Positions 44,450-51,498 of a DNA stretch of 64,000 bases are shown piece by piece. Origin of the DNA: Candidatus Magnetobacterium casense (GTDB lineage: Bacteria; Nitrospirota; Thermodesulfovibrionia; Thermodesulfovibrionales; Magnetobacteriaceae); assembly GCF_000714715.1 (NCBI RefSeq), contig NZ_JMFO01000013.1:1-64000 (forward strand), written 5' to 3'. Each line of letters opens with the position of its first letter. Position 1 is the first letter of the stretch. A program made the position numbers and the translations under genes. The notes below the pieces were generated by a model. The model made no database searches, was not told where the DNA came from, and worked only from the letters and a program-made list of their open reading frames with translations.

Positions 44450-45661
44450 ATACCTCCTTAATCCTTTGAAACTGCTCATTCCCCCGGCTAATGCCAAGGA
44501 ACAAAACCACCAATCTCAATCACTCAGAACTGCAACACAACAACCTAACGCATAACACACCACCCCCTTTTAAAGCAAGCTAAAAAAACCTCACTGCTAA
44601 CATTAGTAACCTGTGTAACCGGAGGAGGTCAAAGCAATCCCTCAATCTCCCTGATGTCCTGGGCCTTTATCAACGCCTCTGTTATTGAGCGGAGCCTTGA
44701 CGTATCTCCATAACCTCTGATCTTCGACATAAACGATAAACCTTCTTCACCAAATCTGGCCCTTAACAAAAGTTCTATCGTATCTTGCATGCCTTCCACC
44801 CGGCCACTTTCCAAACCCTCCTGTATACCCTCCTGCTTACCCTCCTGCTTACCCTTCTGTATACCCTTCTGTATACCCTTCTGTATACCCTTCTGTATAC
44901 CCTTCTCTATACCTTCCTGTATACCCTCTTTCTTACCCTCTTGCTTACCTTGTATGAATCTCAGGTCCTTTTCTATTGGTAAATCGTATGCAAGTGACAT
45001 TTTTCCAACCTCCTCTATCACGATTTTTTGCATGTCTCTCAACCTTGAGAGCATCTCTAATGTCCTTATATTTCTTGACAGTTCCAGTCCTTTAGCGACC
45101 TTCATCAGCTCACCTAAAATCTGTCGTACAAGCTCCCTCTCATCGCGCCCGCCCATATTGCATAATATAGCGATGATAATTTTCCCCGGTACACCCGAAT
45201 ACAGAAATTGCTCACACGCGACATTCCTCATATCGATCAACCTGTACTTGTAGCGCATCTCCGGCAGGTTTAACCGAGTTTTCATATTCATCTTATCTTT
45301 GCCGATAAATATGACGTACTGCTTTACTCTCAACTCGTACAAAGAATATATGTGAATAAAGTACCGCATCATCCTCTTAAGCATTTTGGGGTCATTTGTG
45401 CTCTGAAACTCTGCGTGTGCAATGAAGGAGTCGGTGTTGGCGCAGTCCACTCTGGCCAAGAAATCAGTCTCACGTTCGTCCGTCAACTGCATCAGGGGGT
45501 TGAGCCTGGTAATTTTATCGGCCTTGATCCCCAAGACATTCTCTATCAGAGGCTGCTCTATCTCTTCCATCAGCTCCTTGATGAGCTTATCGTAACCGCC
45601 TGGTGGTGTAGTATCCATATTGATCTATTATAACGCATGACATTAAAAATTAAAAGCTACC
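44450..45661 (-). repeat. Duplicated Rpn-like nuclease unit, copy 2 (intact)
   Basis: Complete copy of the unit described at 41638-42471: 5' flank to 45661, gene, and 3' flank to about 44450, which ends in the 5' region of the LamG gene. The shared CTCCTTAAT bases of the flank include the ribosome site of the LamG gene. Confidence 0.75.
44629..45618 (-). CDS. Rpn family recombination-promoting nuclease/putative transposase
   Basis: 329 residues. The PD-(D/E)XK core is in ERETDFLARVDCANTD and AHAEFQSTNDPKMLKRMMRYFIHIY, with Asp and E-x-Q as likely catalytic residues; YVIFIGKDKM and YRLIDMRNVACEQFLYSGVP continue the family pattern. Residues ~225-280 are a run of four-residue units such as GIQK, GKQE and GIQE, encoded by a 12-base tandem repeat (44820-44950) and likely a long charged helix. 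The C-terminus (LLLRARFGEEGLSFMSKI) is the DUF4351-like tail. Rpn proteins promote RecA-independent recombination or act in phage defence. A broken copy is 2.4 kb away. Confidence 0.82.
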   Translation of the reverse strand: MDTTPPGGYDKLIKELMEEIEQPLIENVLGIKADKITRLNPLMQLTDERETDFLARVDCANTDSFIAHAEFQSTNDPKMLKRMMRYFIHIYSLYELRVKQYVIFIGKDKMNMKTRLNLPEMRYKYRLIDMRNVACEQFLYSGVPGKIIIAILCNMGGRDERELVRQILGELMKVAKGLELSRNIRTLEMLSRLRDMQKIVIEEVGKMSLAYDLPIEKDLRFIQGKQEGKKEGIQEGIEKGIQKGIQKGIQKGIQKGKQEGKQEGIQEGLESGRVEGMQDTIELLLRARFGEEGLSFMSKIRGYGDTSRLRSITEALIKAQDIREIEGLL

Positions 45662-45689
45662 CCAAAAACAGGGCGCATAAAAAAACTCA

Positions 45690-45800
45690 TGGGTTCCTTG
45701 GGGAAAGAAAGGGGCGGCTCCGCTTCTTTTTCGCTCCAGGGGGTGAGGCACCCCTGCTATAAAAGGGACCTGTCCCCTTGACCCCATTATTCTTAACCCT
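45690..45800 (-). repeat. Dispersed modular repeat, copy F
   Basis: Read on minus: AATGGGGTCAAGGGGACAGG, TCCCTTTTATAGCAGGGGTG, CCTCACCCCCTGGAGCG, then GCGGAGCCGCCCCTTTC. Core and last arm match copies C and I; the middle has its own GGGGTG/CACCCC hairpin. It lies between the nuclease unit and the lipoprotein gene. Confidence 0.75.
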
Positions 45801-45828
45801 AATGTGCTAAACATTTATGCTCCGTTAT

Positions 45829-46152
45829 TTATCTCATGGTAATGGCCCCCGTTTGCGGGTTATAGTTGTAGATGCCCTTATCGAAGTTAATGGCGGTAAA
45901 TTCCTGGAGTTCGTCGAGGTCTTTGGGGTATCTGCCATTGGCTGCATTAAAGCCCGTAATACCTCTCTTGAGGGCCTCAAGGTCGGACTTATCTGTTGCA
46001 ACGCGTGATTTTTCGATTTTGTCTACCTTCTTGTCTGTAATTGTCGATAAGTCCTCTTTGGTCTCTGAGGCATAATCACACGCATAGATTACCGGAAGCA
46101 ATGCCATAATTCCCGTCAAGACCACATATCTTACCGTAGTGTTTTTACGCAT
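45829..46152 (-). CDS. Small lipoprotein, unknown function
   Basis: 107 residues. A basic start and hydrophobic stretch end in the lipobox VIYAC (Cys25). A charged helical middle (DKKVDKIEKSRVATDKSDLEALKRGITGF) is followed by NAANGRYPKDLDELQEF and NYNPQTGAITMR. The 'NGRYP.DL.EL' and 'Y.P.TG' phrases resemble the end of type II secretion pseudopilins (GspG/pilin-like), although no pilin N-terminus is present. ATG lies three bases after the FHA kinase stop, so it is the second gene of that operon. Confidence 0.65.
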   Translation of the reverse strand: MRKNTTVRYVVLTGIMALLPVIYACDYASETKEDLSTITDKKVDKIEKSRVATDKSDLEALKRGITGFNAANGRYPKDLDELQEFTAINFDKGIYNYNPQTGAITMR

Positions 46153-46155
46153 AAG

Positions 46156-47676
46156 TTAGCACCATCCTTCTTTTTTCATTACTTTTTCAAGTCCTTCTAT
46201 AAACTCGTTTGCAGTCTGAAATCCTGCGTATGCATTTTTGGACACAGCCTTGTCAACGACCCTGGCCAGGGACAGCGGCAGTGTTGGGTCACGTTTAAGC
46301 AGTTCAACGGCGGGTTCGTCCAGTACCAGTTCAACGGCATGGCGCGTGAGACCGGAGTTGTCGCTGCACTCTGAGGGCAGGCGTGAGATGTCCACGGTGT
46401 ATGTGCCGGTGAGCATGTAGTACATGCTGACTCCCACGGAGTAGACGTCAACAGGGGGTTTACTGTATTTGTAGTTTCGTATCAACTCCGGAGACATGTA
46501 CATGATCGACCCTGCAAATCCACCCCCTGTCTTTGTAATATCAAAGAAGGAGTTTCCGGCGTCCTCGTATGACTTGGCCAAGCCGTAGTCGCATATCTTT
46601 GCCCTGTAGTGGCCGGCCTCGCTAGGCAGTGAGAGCAGGAAGTTGGAGGGCTTTATGTCCCTGTGGATAAATCCGTTTTCGTGTAAGGCAGAAAGCCCTT
46701 TCAAAATGTCTATGGTGATACTGCATGCCAGGGGTGCCGGGATACGCTTGGAGGTAGACTTCAGGAGCAGGTTGGAGACACTGCCACCTGGCAGCAATTC
46801 GCTTACAAAGTAGCACGTCTCCCCCGTGACACCCTTGTCGAGGAGTCTCACAAGGTTGGGGTGTATGACCTTGGACTGGACGGCAATCTCCCGCTCAAAG
46901 AGCATGATGTAGCGGTCGTCGTAGATAACCGATGGATGAATCTTCTTCACTGCACACATGCGTCGTGTGCTTTGGTGTACGGCGCGATAGACGATCCCCA
47001 TGCCGCCTCTGCCGACTTCGTTAAGGAGGATATATTGGCTGTCTGCCAAAAACGAATCTTTTTGCTTGCACTTGGCGGCAGTGCACTGTGGACACAGGTA
47101 AATGGAGTCCTCAAGCTCATAGGCAAGGCCGTCCCTGTTTGCTTCCGCTGAGAGGTCTTTTTTACAGACATGGCAGTGAAAGCTGCTGCGTCTCTTCTCT
47201 TTTGGGATTTGTTGGTATCTGACCTCGGCTTTGTTGGTCAACAGTTCCATTGTCTTATCCTGACAGGTAGTGCAGGTGTAGTCGTGGAAGGTTATGCTTT
47301 TTCCAAATAGGTTGATTACTTCATCGGTTGCGTCTTTTTTGCATATGTTGCAATAAATCTTTTCGATGACGGCCTTTGTTAATGCCACGCGAATCGTAAT
47401 GTTGCCAAACGTTATTTCATCGCCGTCGTTGAGGACGTGTTTTATTATCTTTTTGTTGTTTACAAACGTACCGTTGCGGCTGTTGAGGTCCATCAGAAAG
47501 CACCTGGTAGGGCGTATCTCAAGCATACAGTGGTTTCTCGATATGTTTCTGTCTATGGCGCCAACCTGCAGATGGGCCTTCTTTGACCGACCGATAAGGA
47601 GTGTGCTTGGCTCACTCAAAACAACGGTCTGTATCTTTGTGTGTCCATCAAATATATCAAGTCTAATATCTATCAT
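46156..47676 (-). CDS. FHA-zinc ribbon-Ser/Thr kinase
   Basis: 506 residues from ATG 47676 (AGAGG upstream; an in-frame TTG at 47694 is an alternative). Residues 1-95 are an FHA domain: LLIGRSKKAHLQV, RNISRNHCML, LMDLNSRNGTFVN. Two cysteine pairs then form zinc-ribbon-like modules (CNICKKDA...CTTCQ and CHVCKKDL...CPQC). The kinase spans ~225-500: GRGGMGIVYRA, CAVKKIHP, FIHRDIKPSNFLLS, CDYGLAKSYED, YMSPELI. There is no membrane segment, so it is cytoplasmic. FHA binds phosphothreonine, suggesting that it docks on or is controlled by phosphorylated partners. The small lipoprotein gene follows three bases downstream. Substrate unknown. Confidence 0.88.
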   Translation of the reverse strand: MIDIRLDIFDGHTKIQTVVLSEPSTLLIGRSKKAHLQVGAIDRNISRNHCMLEIRPTRCFLMDLNSRNGTFVNNKKIIKHVLNDGDEITFGNITIRVALTKAVIEKIYCNICKKDATDEVINLFGKSITFHDYTCTTCQDKTMELLTNKAEVRYQQIPKEKRRSSFHCHVCKKDLSAEANRDGLAYELEDSIYLCPQCTAAKCKQKDSFLADSQYILLNEVGRGGMGIVYRAVHQSTRRMCAVKKIHPSVIYDDRYIMLFEREIAVQSKVIHPNLVRLLDKGVTGETCYFVSELLPGGSVSNLLLKSTSKRIPAPLACSITIDILKGLSALHENGFIHRDIKPSNFLLSLPSEAGHYRAKICDYGLAKSYEDAGNSFFDITKTGGGFAGSIMYMSPELIRNYKYSKPPVDVYSVGVSMYYMLTGTYTVDISRLPSECSDNSGLTRHAVELVLDEPAVELLKRDPTLPLSLARVVDKAVSKNAYAGFQTANEFIEGLEKVMKKEGWC

Positions 47677-47749
47677 TGTTGCCGGCCTCTTCAAAGACGT
47701 TAGTTATAAAGATATTATAGCATATTTCTATTTGATGAACTAAAAAAAA

Positions 47750-47885
47750 ATACGTATCCTATTAGAAAAGCATTGTAAAATGGGATCAAGGGGATTTCTT
47801 CGTACCCGGGGCGGGTGCGACACGCTGCGACAAGATTGCGCCTCGTCCCTTGCTTGTTAGCGACGTGAGCGTAAACGTTTTTTTC
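47750..47885 (+). repeat. Dispersed modular repeat, copy G
   Basis: Starts GTATCCTATTAGAAAAGCAT then TGTAAAATGGGATCAAGG, then TTTCTTCGTACCCGGGGCGG and GTGCGAC. Its first 28 bases match the left end of the MITE at 22981 with few changes, and the rest is the core and arm shared with copies A and H. This joins the two repeat families in one element. It ends at the acyltransferase stop codon. Confidence 0.8.
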
Positions 47886-48826
47886 TAAAGAAAAGGTGTA
47901 TCTCCCTTTGTGACCATAAATGAGCGCCAGGCAAGGAAATACATGTAGTGGCAGGGGCGTTTCAGCACATATTGTTCCAGGCGGTCTGCAAACAACTGTG
48001 TGGCATACCTGATGTCTGTCGCCTTGTCTGAGCTGACCTTGTACTGCAGTGGCGGTTCTATTATCATCGTATTGGTTGCGTCTTTGTTTCTGAGCATAAA
48101 CACAGGCAGGATGCAACACCCGGTTCTCAGGGCCATGTCGATGGCGCCTGTTGGAAAGCAGGCCTTTCTGCCCAGGAAATCGACCTCTGTCGTGTCCTTG
48201 CCACCACCGCCGTCTATGGCAATCCCCAGGAACTCGTTTCTCTTAAGGCACATGAATGCCTCCCTCAGAGAGCCGAATATATTTATGTGCTTAACGGGCA
48301 GGGACTGTTCGTTTTTCCACTTGTGTCTGAGCATCATCTTTTCAACCAGGGTGGACTTCATCTCCGGCAGACGCTCAATCCACACCGTGGCCGGTGCGCT
48401 CATCTGACACATCCGATACCCCCTGTATCCCACGGCGGGCATGATCATCTGATTGGCCCCAAAGTGGGCAAACAACAGCATCGTCCCGCGACCACCCTTG
48501 AGGCCCTCCTCAAGGTACTGCTCCCCAATACACTTGACCATCCGGTGGATGTTGCCCGCATTGAGCCTGGGGTAGAGAAACACCTCCATTTCGCTCAGGA
48601 AGAAGCCCTCCAGCGTTCGCTTTACGATCATATCCGTCCGTGAGCGTGTTGTCAACTCAAACAGGCGTTTCACCTCACGTTGAACCATCCGGCGCTTGCC
48701 CCTGGCTGCTATAAACGCCACAAGCCCAATCCCCCTGGCAACAAGGTATGCCAACCTAAAAGGAAGTATGCCACCAGCAACTCGCAAAAAAAAGAAATAT
48801 ATCAGCTTTAAAACATTCTTCAACAT
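47885..48826 (-). CDS. Lipid A/lysophospholipid acyltransferase (LpxL/HtrB-like)
   Basis: 313 residues with an N-terminal membrane anchor. GRGTMLLFAHFGANQMIMPA is the acyltransferase motif I region and AIDGGGGKDTTEVDFLGRKACFPTGAIDMALRTG the later acceptor-side motif of the LpxL/HtrB family. The usual H-x4-D/E has Gln126 five positions after His121, so the acidic partner is missing; activity may be changed or use another acid. Likely it adds an acyl chain to lipid A or a related lipid at the inner membrane. Divergent from the HD-GYP gene; the stop abuts a dispersed repeat. Confidence 0.75.
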   Translation of the reverse strand: MLKNVLKLIYFFFLRVAGGILPFRLAYLVARGIGLVAFIAARGKRRMVQREVKRLFELTTRSRTDMIVKRTLEGFFLSEMEVFLYPRLNAGNIHRMVKCIGEQYLEEGLKGGRGTMLLFAHFGANQMIMPAVGYRGYRMCQMSAPATVWIERLPEMKSTLVEKMMLRHKWKNEQSLPVKHINIFGSLREAFMCLKRNEFLGIAIDGGGGKDTTEVDFLGRKACFPTGAIDMALRTGCCILPVFMLRNKDATNTMIIEPPLQYKVSSDKATDIRYATQLFADRLEQYVLKRPCHYMYFLAWRSFMVTKGDTPFL

Positions 48827-48873
48827 ATCCTTACTATTTTATCATATCCGGATTATATCTTTGTCTGCCCCAT

Positions 48874-48904
48874 ATGACAAAGACTTACGCTGCTATGTTA
48901 TAAT
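48874..48904 (+). promoter_or_regulatory. Promoter of the HD-GYP gene, leaderless arrangement
   Basis: ATGACA (48874-48879) and TATAAT (48899-48904), 19 bases apart. The ATG at 48910 is five bases after the -10, at the expected start of transcription, and no ribosome site exists. Confidence 0.5.
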
Positions 48905-48909
48905 TAAAG

Positions 48910-50178
48910 ATGTTCTTGTATAGCAAGATAAAGCTCAAGGAGCTTCTGACGGTGTTTTCAAAGGCCATGGACTATGTCGATAGCGCCTTGTCCAACCACC
49001 ACCTGCGGGTGGCATGTATAGCGGACGACATTGCCACTGCCTATAATATGTCACGACAGCAGCGGATGGATATCTTTCTTGCAGCCGTGCTTCACGACAT
49101 AGGGGTGTTTTCTCTGAAGGAAAAACTGGAGCTGACACACTATGAACTCAGCAGCAATCCCCATGTCCATGCGGAAAACGGCTACCTGCTCATAAGGGAT
49201 TTCAAGATGTTTGCCGACGTTGCCGACATCATAAGATACCACCATGTGCCATGGGACAGGGGTAAGGGACAGTCGTTCAGAGGGACGGAGGTTCCACTTG
49301 GGGCGCACATCATTCATCTGGCCGACAGGGTTGAAATTCTTATAAACAAGGAACTGGAGATACTAGGACAGAAGGACGCCATCTCAAGGTCAATACGGTT
49401 AAAGAGTGACTCGTTATTTATGCCTGACATGGTGGAGGCCTTTGCGGATGTTGCCTCCAAGGAGTGCTTCTGGTTTGACGTATCCACTCCGGAGATAGAT
49501 AAGACCATAGAGCTAAAGGGAGTAATGTCTGGCATAGAGTTAGACGTCTCCGAGCTTGCCAGTATATCCAAGCTATACAGCCATATCATTGATTTTCGGA
49601 GCAGATTTACCGCCATGCACTCGGCTGGGGTGAGTGCGGTGTCAAGTCTGTTGGCGCAACTGGTGGGCTTTTCGGCGGTTGAGTGCCAAATGATGTCAAT
49701 AGCCGGTCATCTGCATGACATCGGCAAGCTCTCCGTGCCAACCGAACTGCTGGAAAAACCTGGAAAACTCACCGTTGAAGAGTTCAACGTGATGAAGCGC
49801 CACGCCTATCAATCCTATCGAATACTGGGCTCTATAAAGAACATGGAGACCATCAACGCCTGGGCATCCTTTCACCACGAGCGGATAGATGGCACCGGTT
49901 ATCCCTTTCATCTCCCGGGCAGGGACATCCCCATCGGATCGAGGATCATGGCCGTAAGCGACGTCTTCACCGCCGTGACGGAGGACAGACCCTACCGCAA
50001 GGGGATGAGCGTGGAAGAGGCGTTGAGGTTGCTCCAAGGACTGGCCGCTCAAAATGCCCTCGACAGTGACATCGTAAGCATTGCGCTATCCTACATCGGG
50101 GAACTCAATGACGTGCGAACGGCACTTCAAGCCAAGGCAGGCAACGATTACTGCAGCCTGAGATTGACTACGGCGTGA
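48910..50178 (+). CDS. HD-GYP/HD domain phosphodiesterase-like protein
   Basis: 422 residues with two HD-fold halves. The first (residues ~15-140) has LSNHHLRVACIADDIATAYN and LAAVLHDIGVFS; the second (~225-390) has GHLHDIGKLSVPTELLEKPG, KRHAYQSYRIL, and HHERIDGTGYPFHLPGRDIP. The last is the HHE...GxGYP (HD-GYP) motif for c-di-GMP hydrolysis. It has no receiver domain, signal peptide or membrane segment, so it is cytoplasmic. The first half probably senses or regulates. Its 3' end overlaps the aroD start. Confidence 0.88.
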   Translation: MFLYSKIKLKELLTVFSKAMDYVDSALSNHHLRVACIADDIATAYNMSRQQRMDIFLAAVLHDIGVFSLKEKLELTHYELSSNPHVHAENGYLLIRDFKMFADVADIIRYHHVPWDRGKGQSFRGTEVPLGAHIIHLADRVEILINKELEILGQKDAISRSIRLKSDSLFMPDMVEAFADVASKECFWFDVSTPEIDKTIELKGVMSGIELDVSELASISKLYSHIIDFRSRFTAMHSAGVSAVSSLLAQLVGFSAVECQMMSIAGHLHDIGKLSVPTELLEKPGKLTVEEFNVMKRHAYQSYRILGSIKNMETINAWASFHHERIDGTGYPFHLPGRDIPIGSRIMAVSDVFTAVTEDRPYRKGMSVEEALRLLQGLAAQNALDSDIVSIALSYIGELNDVRTALQAKAGNDYCSLRLTTA

Positions 50179-50891
50179 CAGGTATTAGCAACGTAAGGAT
50201 CGGAAGGCTCGCACTGGGCGAAAGACCGGCCATTGCCGTAGCACTCACCAACAGGGACGTTGAAACATTGGAGACGCTCTACGGGGCCGATCTCATGGAG
50301 CTGCGCATTGACATGTTTGACTGTCCCATCGGTGAACAGGCCGGCAATGCCGTCATCAGGGATACGTTTGTGAGGGCGCGGCAGCGGTTTGACACGCCAA
50401 TCATCGCCACCTGTCGCTCAACGGCGGAGGGCGGCTTGAGGCAGCTTCAGGAGGAGGTCAGGTTTGAAGTCATCAGCAGCGTAACGCCACTGGCCGATGC
50501 CGTGGATATAGAGATAAATTCACCCATTGCCAACAGGGTCATCGACTTGGTAAGACAGGCCGGCAAGACGGTTATCGCATCCTACCACAATTTTCAACAG
50601 ACCCCACCCATAGGAGAACTCGCTGCTATCATCAGCAGGTGCAAGGAGGCTGGTGCGCACATTACAAAGATAGCCACCATGGCCAACTCCCAAGGCGACC
50701 TTCAAACCATGGCGATGCTGACGCTCAACCATTACACCGCAGACATCGTCACAATAGCCATGGGCAGGCTCGGGATGGCATCCAGGGTGTTTTTGCCGCT
50801 GATAGGCTCGCTCTTTACATTTGCCAGCATAGAGACGGTTTCGGCCCCGGGGCAGATGTCAATTCAGCAAGTGAGCAAATTTCTGCGCTAA
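50175..50891 (+). CDS. aroD: Type I 3-dehydroquinate dehydratase
   Basis: 238 residues from GTG 50175, overlapping the HD-GYP stop codon (GTGA). TIM-barrel class I enzyme: MELRID (Glu42), ATCRS, His138 in ASYHNF and the Schiff-base Lys165 in ITKIATMANS. It removes water from 3-dehydroquinate in the shikimate pathway. Coupling to a c-di-GMP phosphodiesterase gene is probably incidental. No other aro gene is nearby. Confidence 0.92.
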   Translation: MTGISNVRIGRLALGERPAIAVALTNRDVETLETLYGADLMELRIDMFDCPIGEQAGNAVIRDTFVRARQRFDTPIIATCRSTAEGGLRQLQEEVRFEVISSVTPLADAVDIEINSPIANRVIDLVRQAGKTVIASYHNFQQTPPIGELAAIISRCKEAGAHITKIATMANSQGDLQTMAMLTLNHYTADIVTIAMGRLGMASRVFLPLIGSLFTFASIETVSAPGQMSIQQVSKFLR

Positions 50892-50919
50892 TCACAGACC
50901 TTTTTTTCATTTTAGACAA

Positions 50920-51195
50920 TTATGTTTCATATGAGGTGTGTTGTTTTAACATCATACTGTTGCATGATAGATCACTTACATAGTAGCCACACCAGAAGCA
51001 GCTATCACTGTCTGACAGCTGAATGCTTACACACTCAACGCAGGCTATGTGTCGTGATTTGCTGGTACACCAAATCTTGTAGCCACCTATAAAAGACTCA
51101 ATATGCCCGTTAACCTCATTTTGCACGTTATTACCTCCAATGATCCTTTTTGCATAGCGTCTACTGCCTGCTTTTAGTTGCAATATACGTGCCAC
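50920..51195 (-). CDS. Possible small Cys-rich protein
   Basis: 91 codons from GTG 51195. The product has clustered cysteines: WCTSKSRHIACVECVSIQ and DSCFWCGYYVSDLSCNS. C-x2-C pairs (CVEC, CFWC) with nearby His suggest a zinc-ribbon-like module. There is no clear ribosome site, no signal peptide, and it fills a 400-base gap that otherwise holds nothing, so it could be chance. Not recognised. Confidence 0.35.
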   Translation of the reverse strand: MARILQLKAGSRRYAKRIIGGNNVQNEVNGHIESFIGGYKIWCTSKSRHIACVECVSIQLSDSDSCFWCGYYVSDLSCNSMMLKQHTSYET

Positions 51196-51290
51196 CTATG
51201 AAAACCAAGTTATATATAAGAGGTCTGATCTATTTGGTAAAGTTTGGAGTGTGTCTTAGGTAATTTTTTCTTACTGACAGTGTTTTATAA

Positions 51291-51364
51291 TCGGGGCGAC
51301 TGGATTTGAACCAGCGGCCGCACGGTCCCGAACCGTGTACGCTACCAGACTGCGCTACGCCCCG
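51291..51364 (-). tRNA. tRNA-Pro (anticodon CGG)
   Basis: Minus-strand cloverleaf: acceptor CGGGGCG with CGCCCCG, D arm GCGCAGTCTGGTAGCG, anticodon stem CACGG/CCGTG with loop TTCGGGA (anticodon CGG, reads CCG), T arm CTGG-TTCAAAT-CCAG. Discriminator base A. CCA is not encoded. Confidence 0.95.
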
Positions 51365-51468
51365 ATCTCAGATCGATGTTATATCATATACCCTAATTGG
51401 GTGCAATGTCAACTGCACCCCATTGCCGGGTGCATAAATTTTTGAGTGAGCAAGGTTGTGCTCTGAGA

Positions 51469-51497
51469 GGGGGGAGACACTCCCCCCTACTTTTTTT
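51469..51497 (+). terminator. Strong rho-independent terminator (plus direction)
   Basis: Stem GGGGGGAG/CTCCCCCC with an ACA loop, then TAC and seven T's. It reads in plus orientation towards the 3' end of the phosphorylase gene. It would stop transcripts arriving from the aroD side. In the minus direction the hairpin lies just past the phosphorylase stop but has no T-run. Confidence 0.75.
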
Positions 51498-51498
51498 C

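Noticed and set aside
44785..45253. Plus-strand frames of repeated LLYT or CIPF units
   Set aside because: They are the reverse of the 12-base repeat tract in the Rpn-like gene, which is clearly coding on the minus strand.
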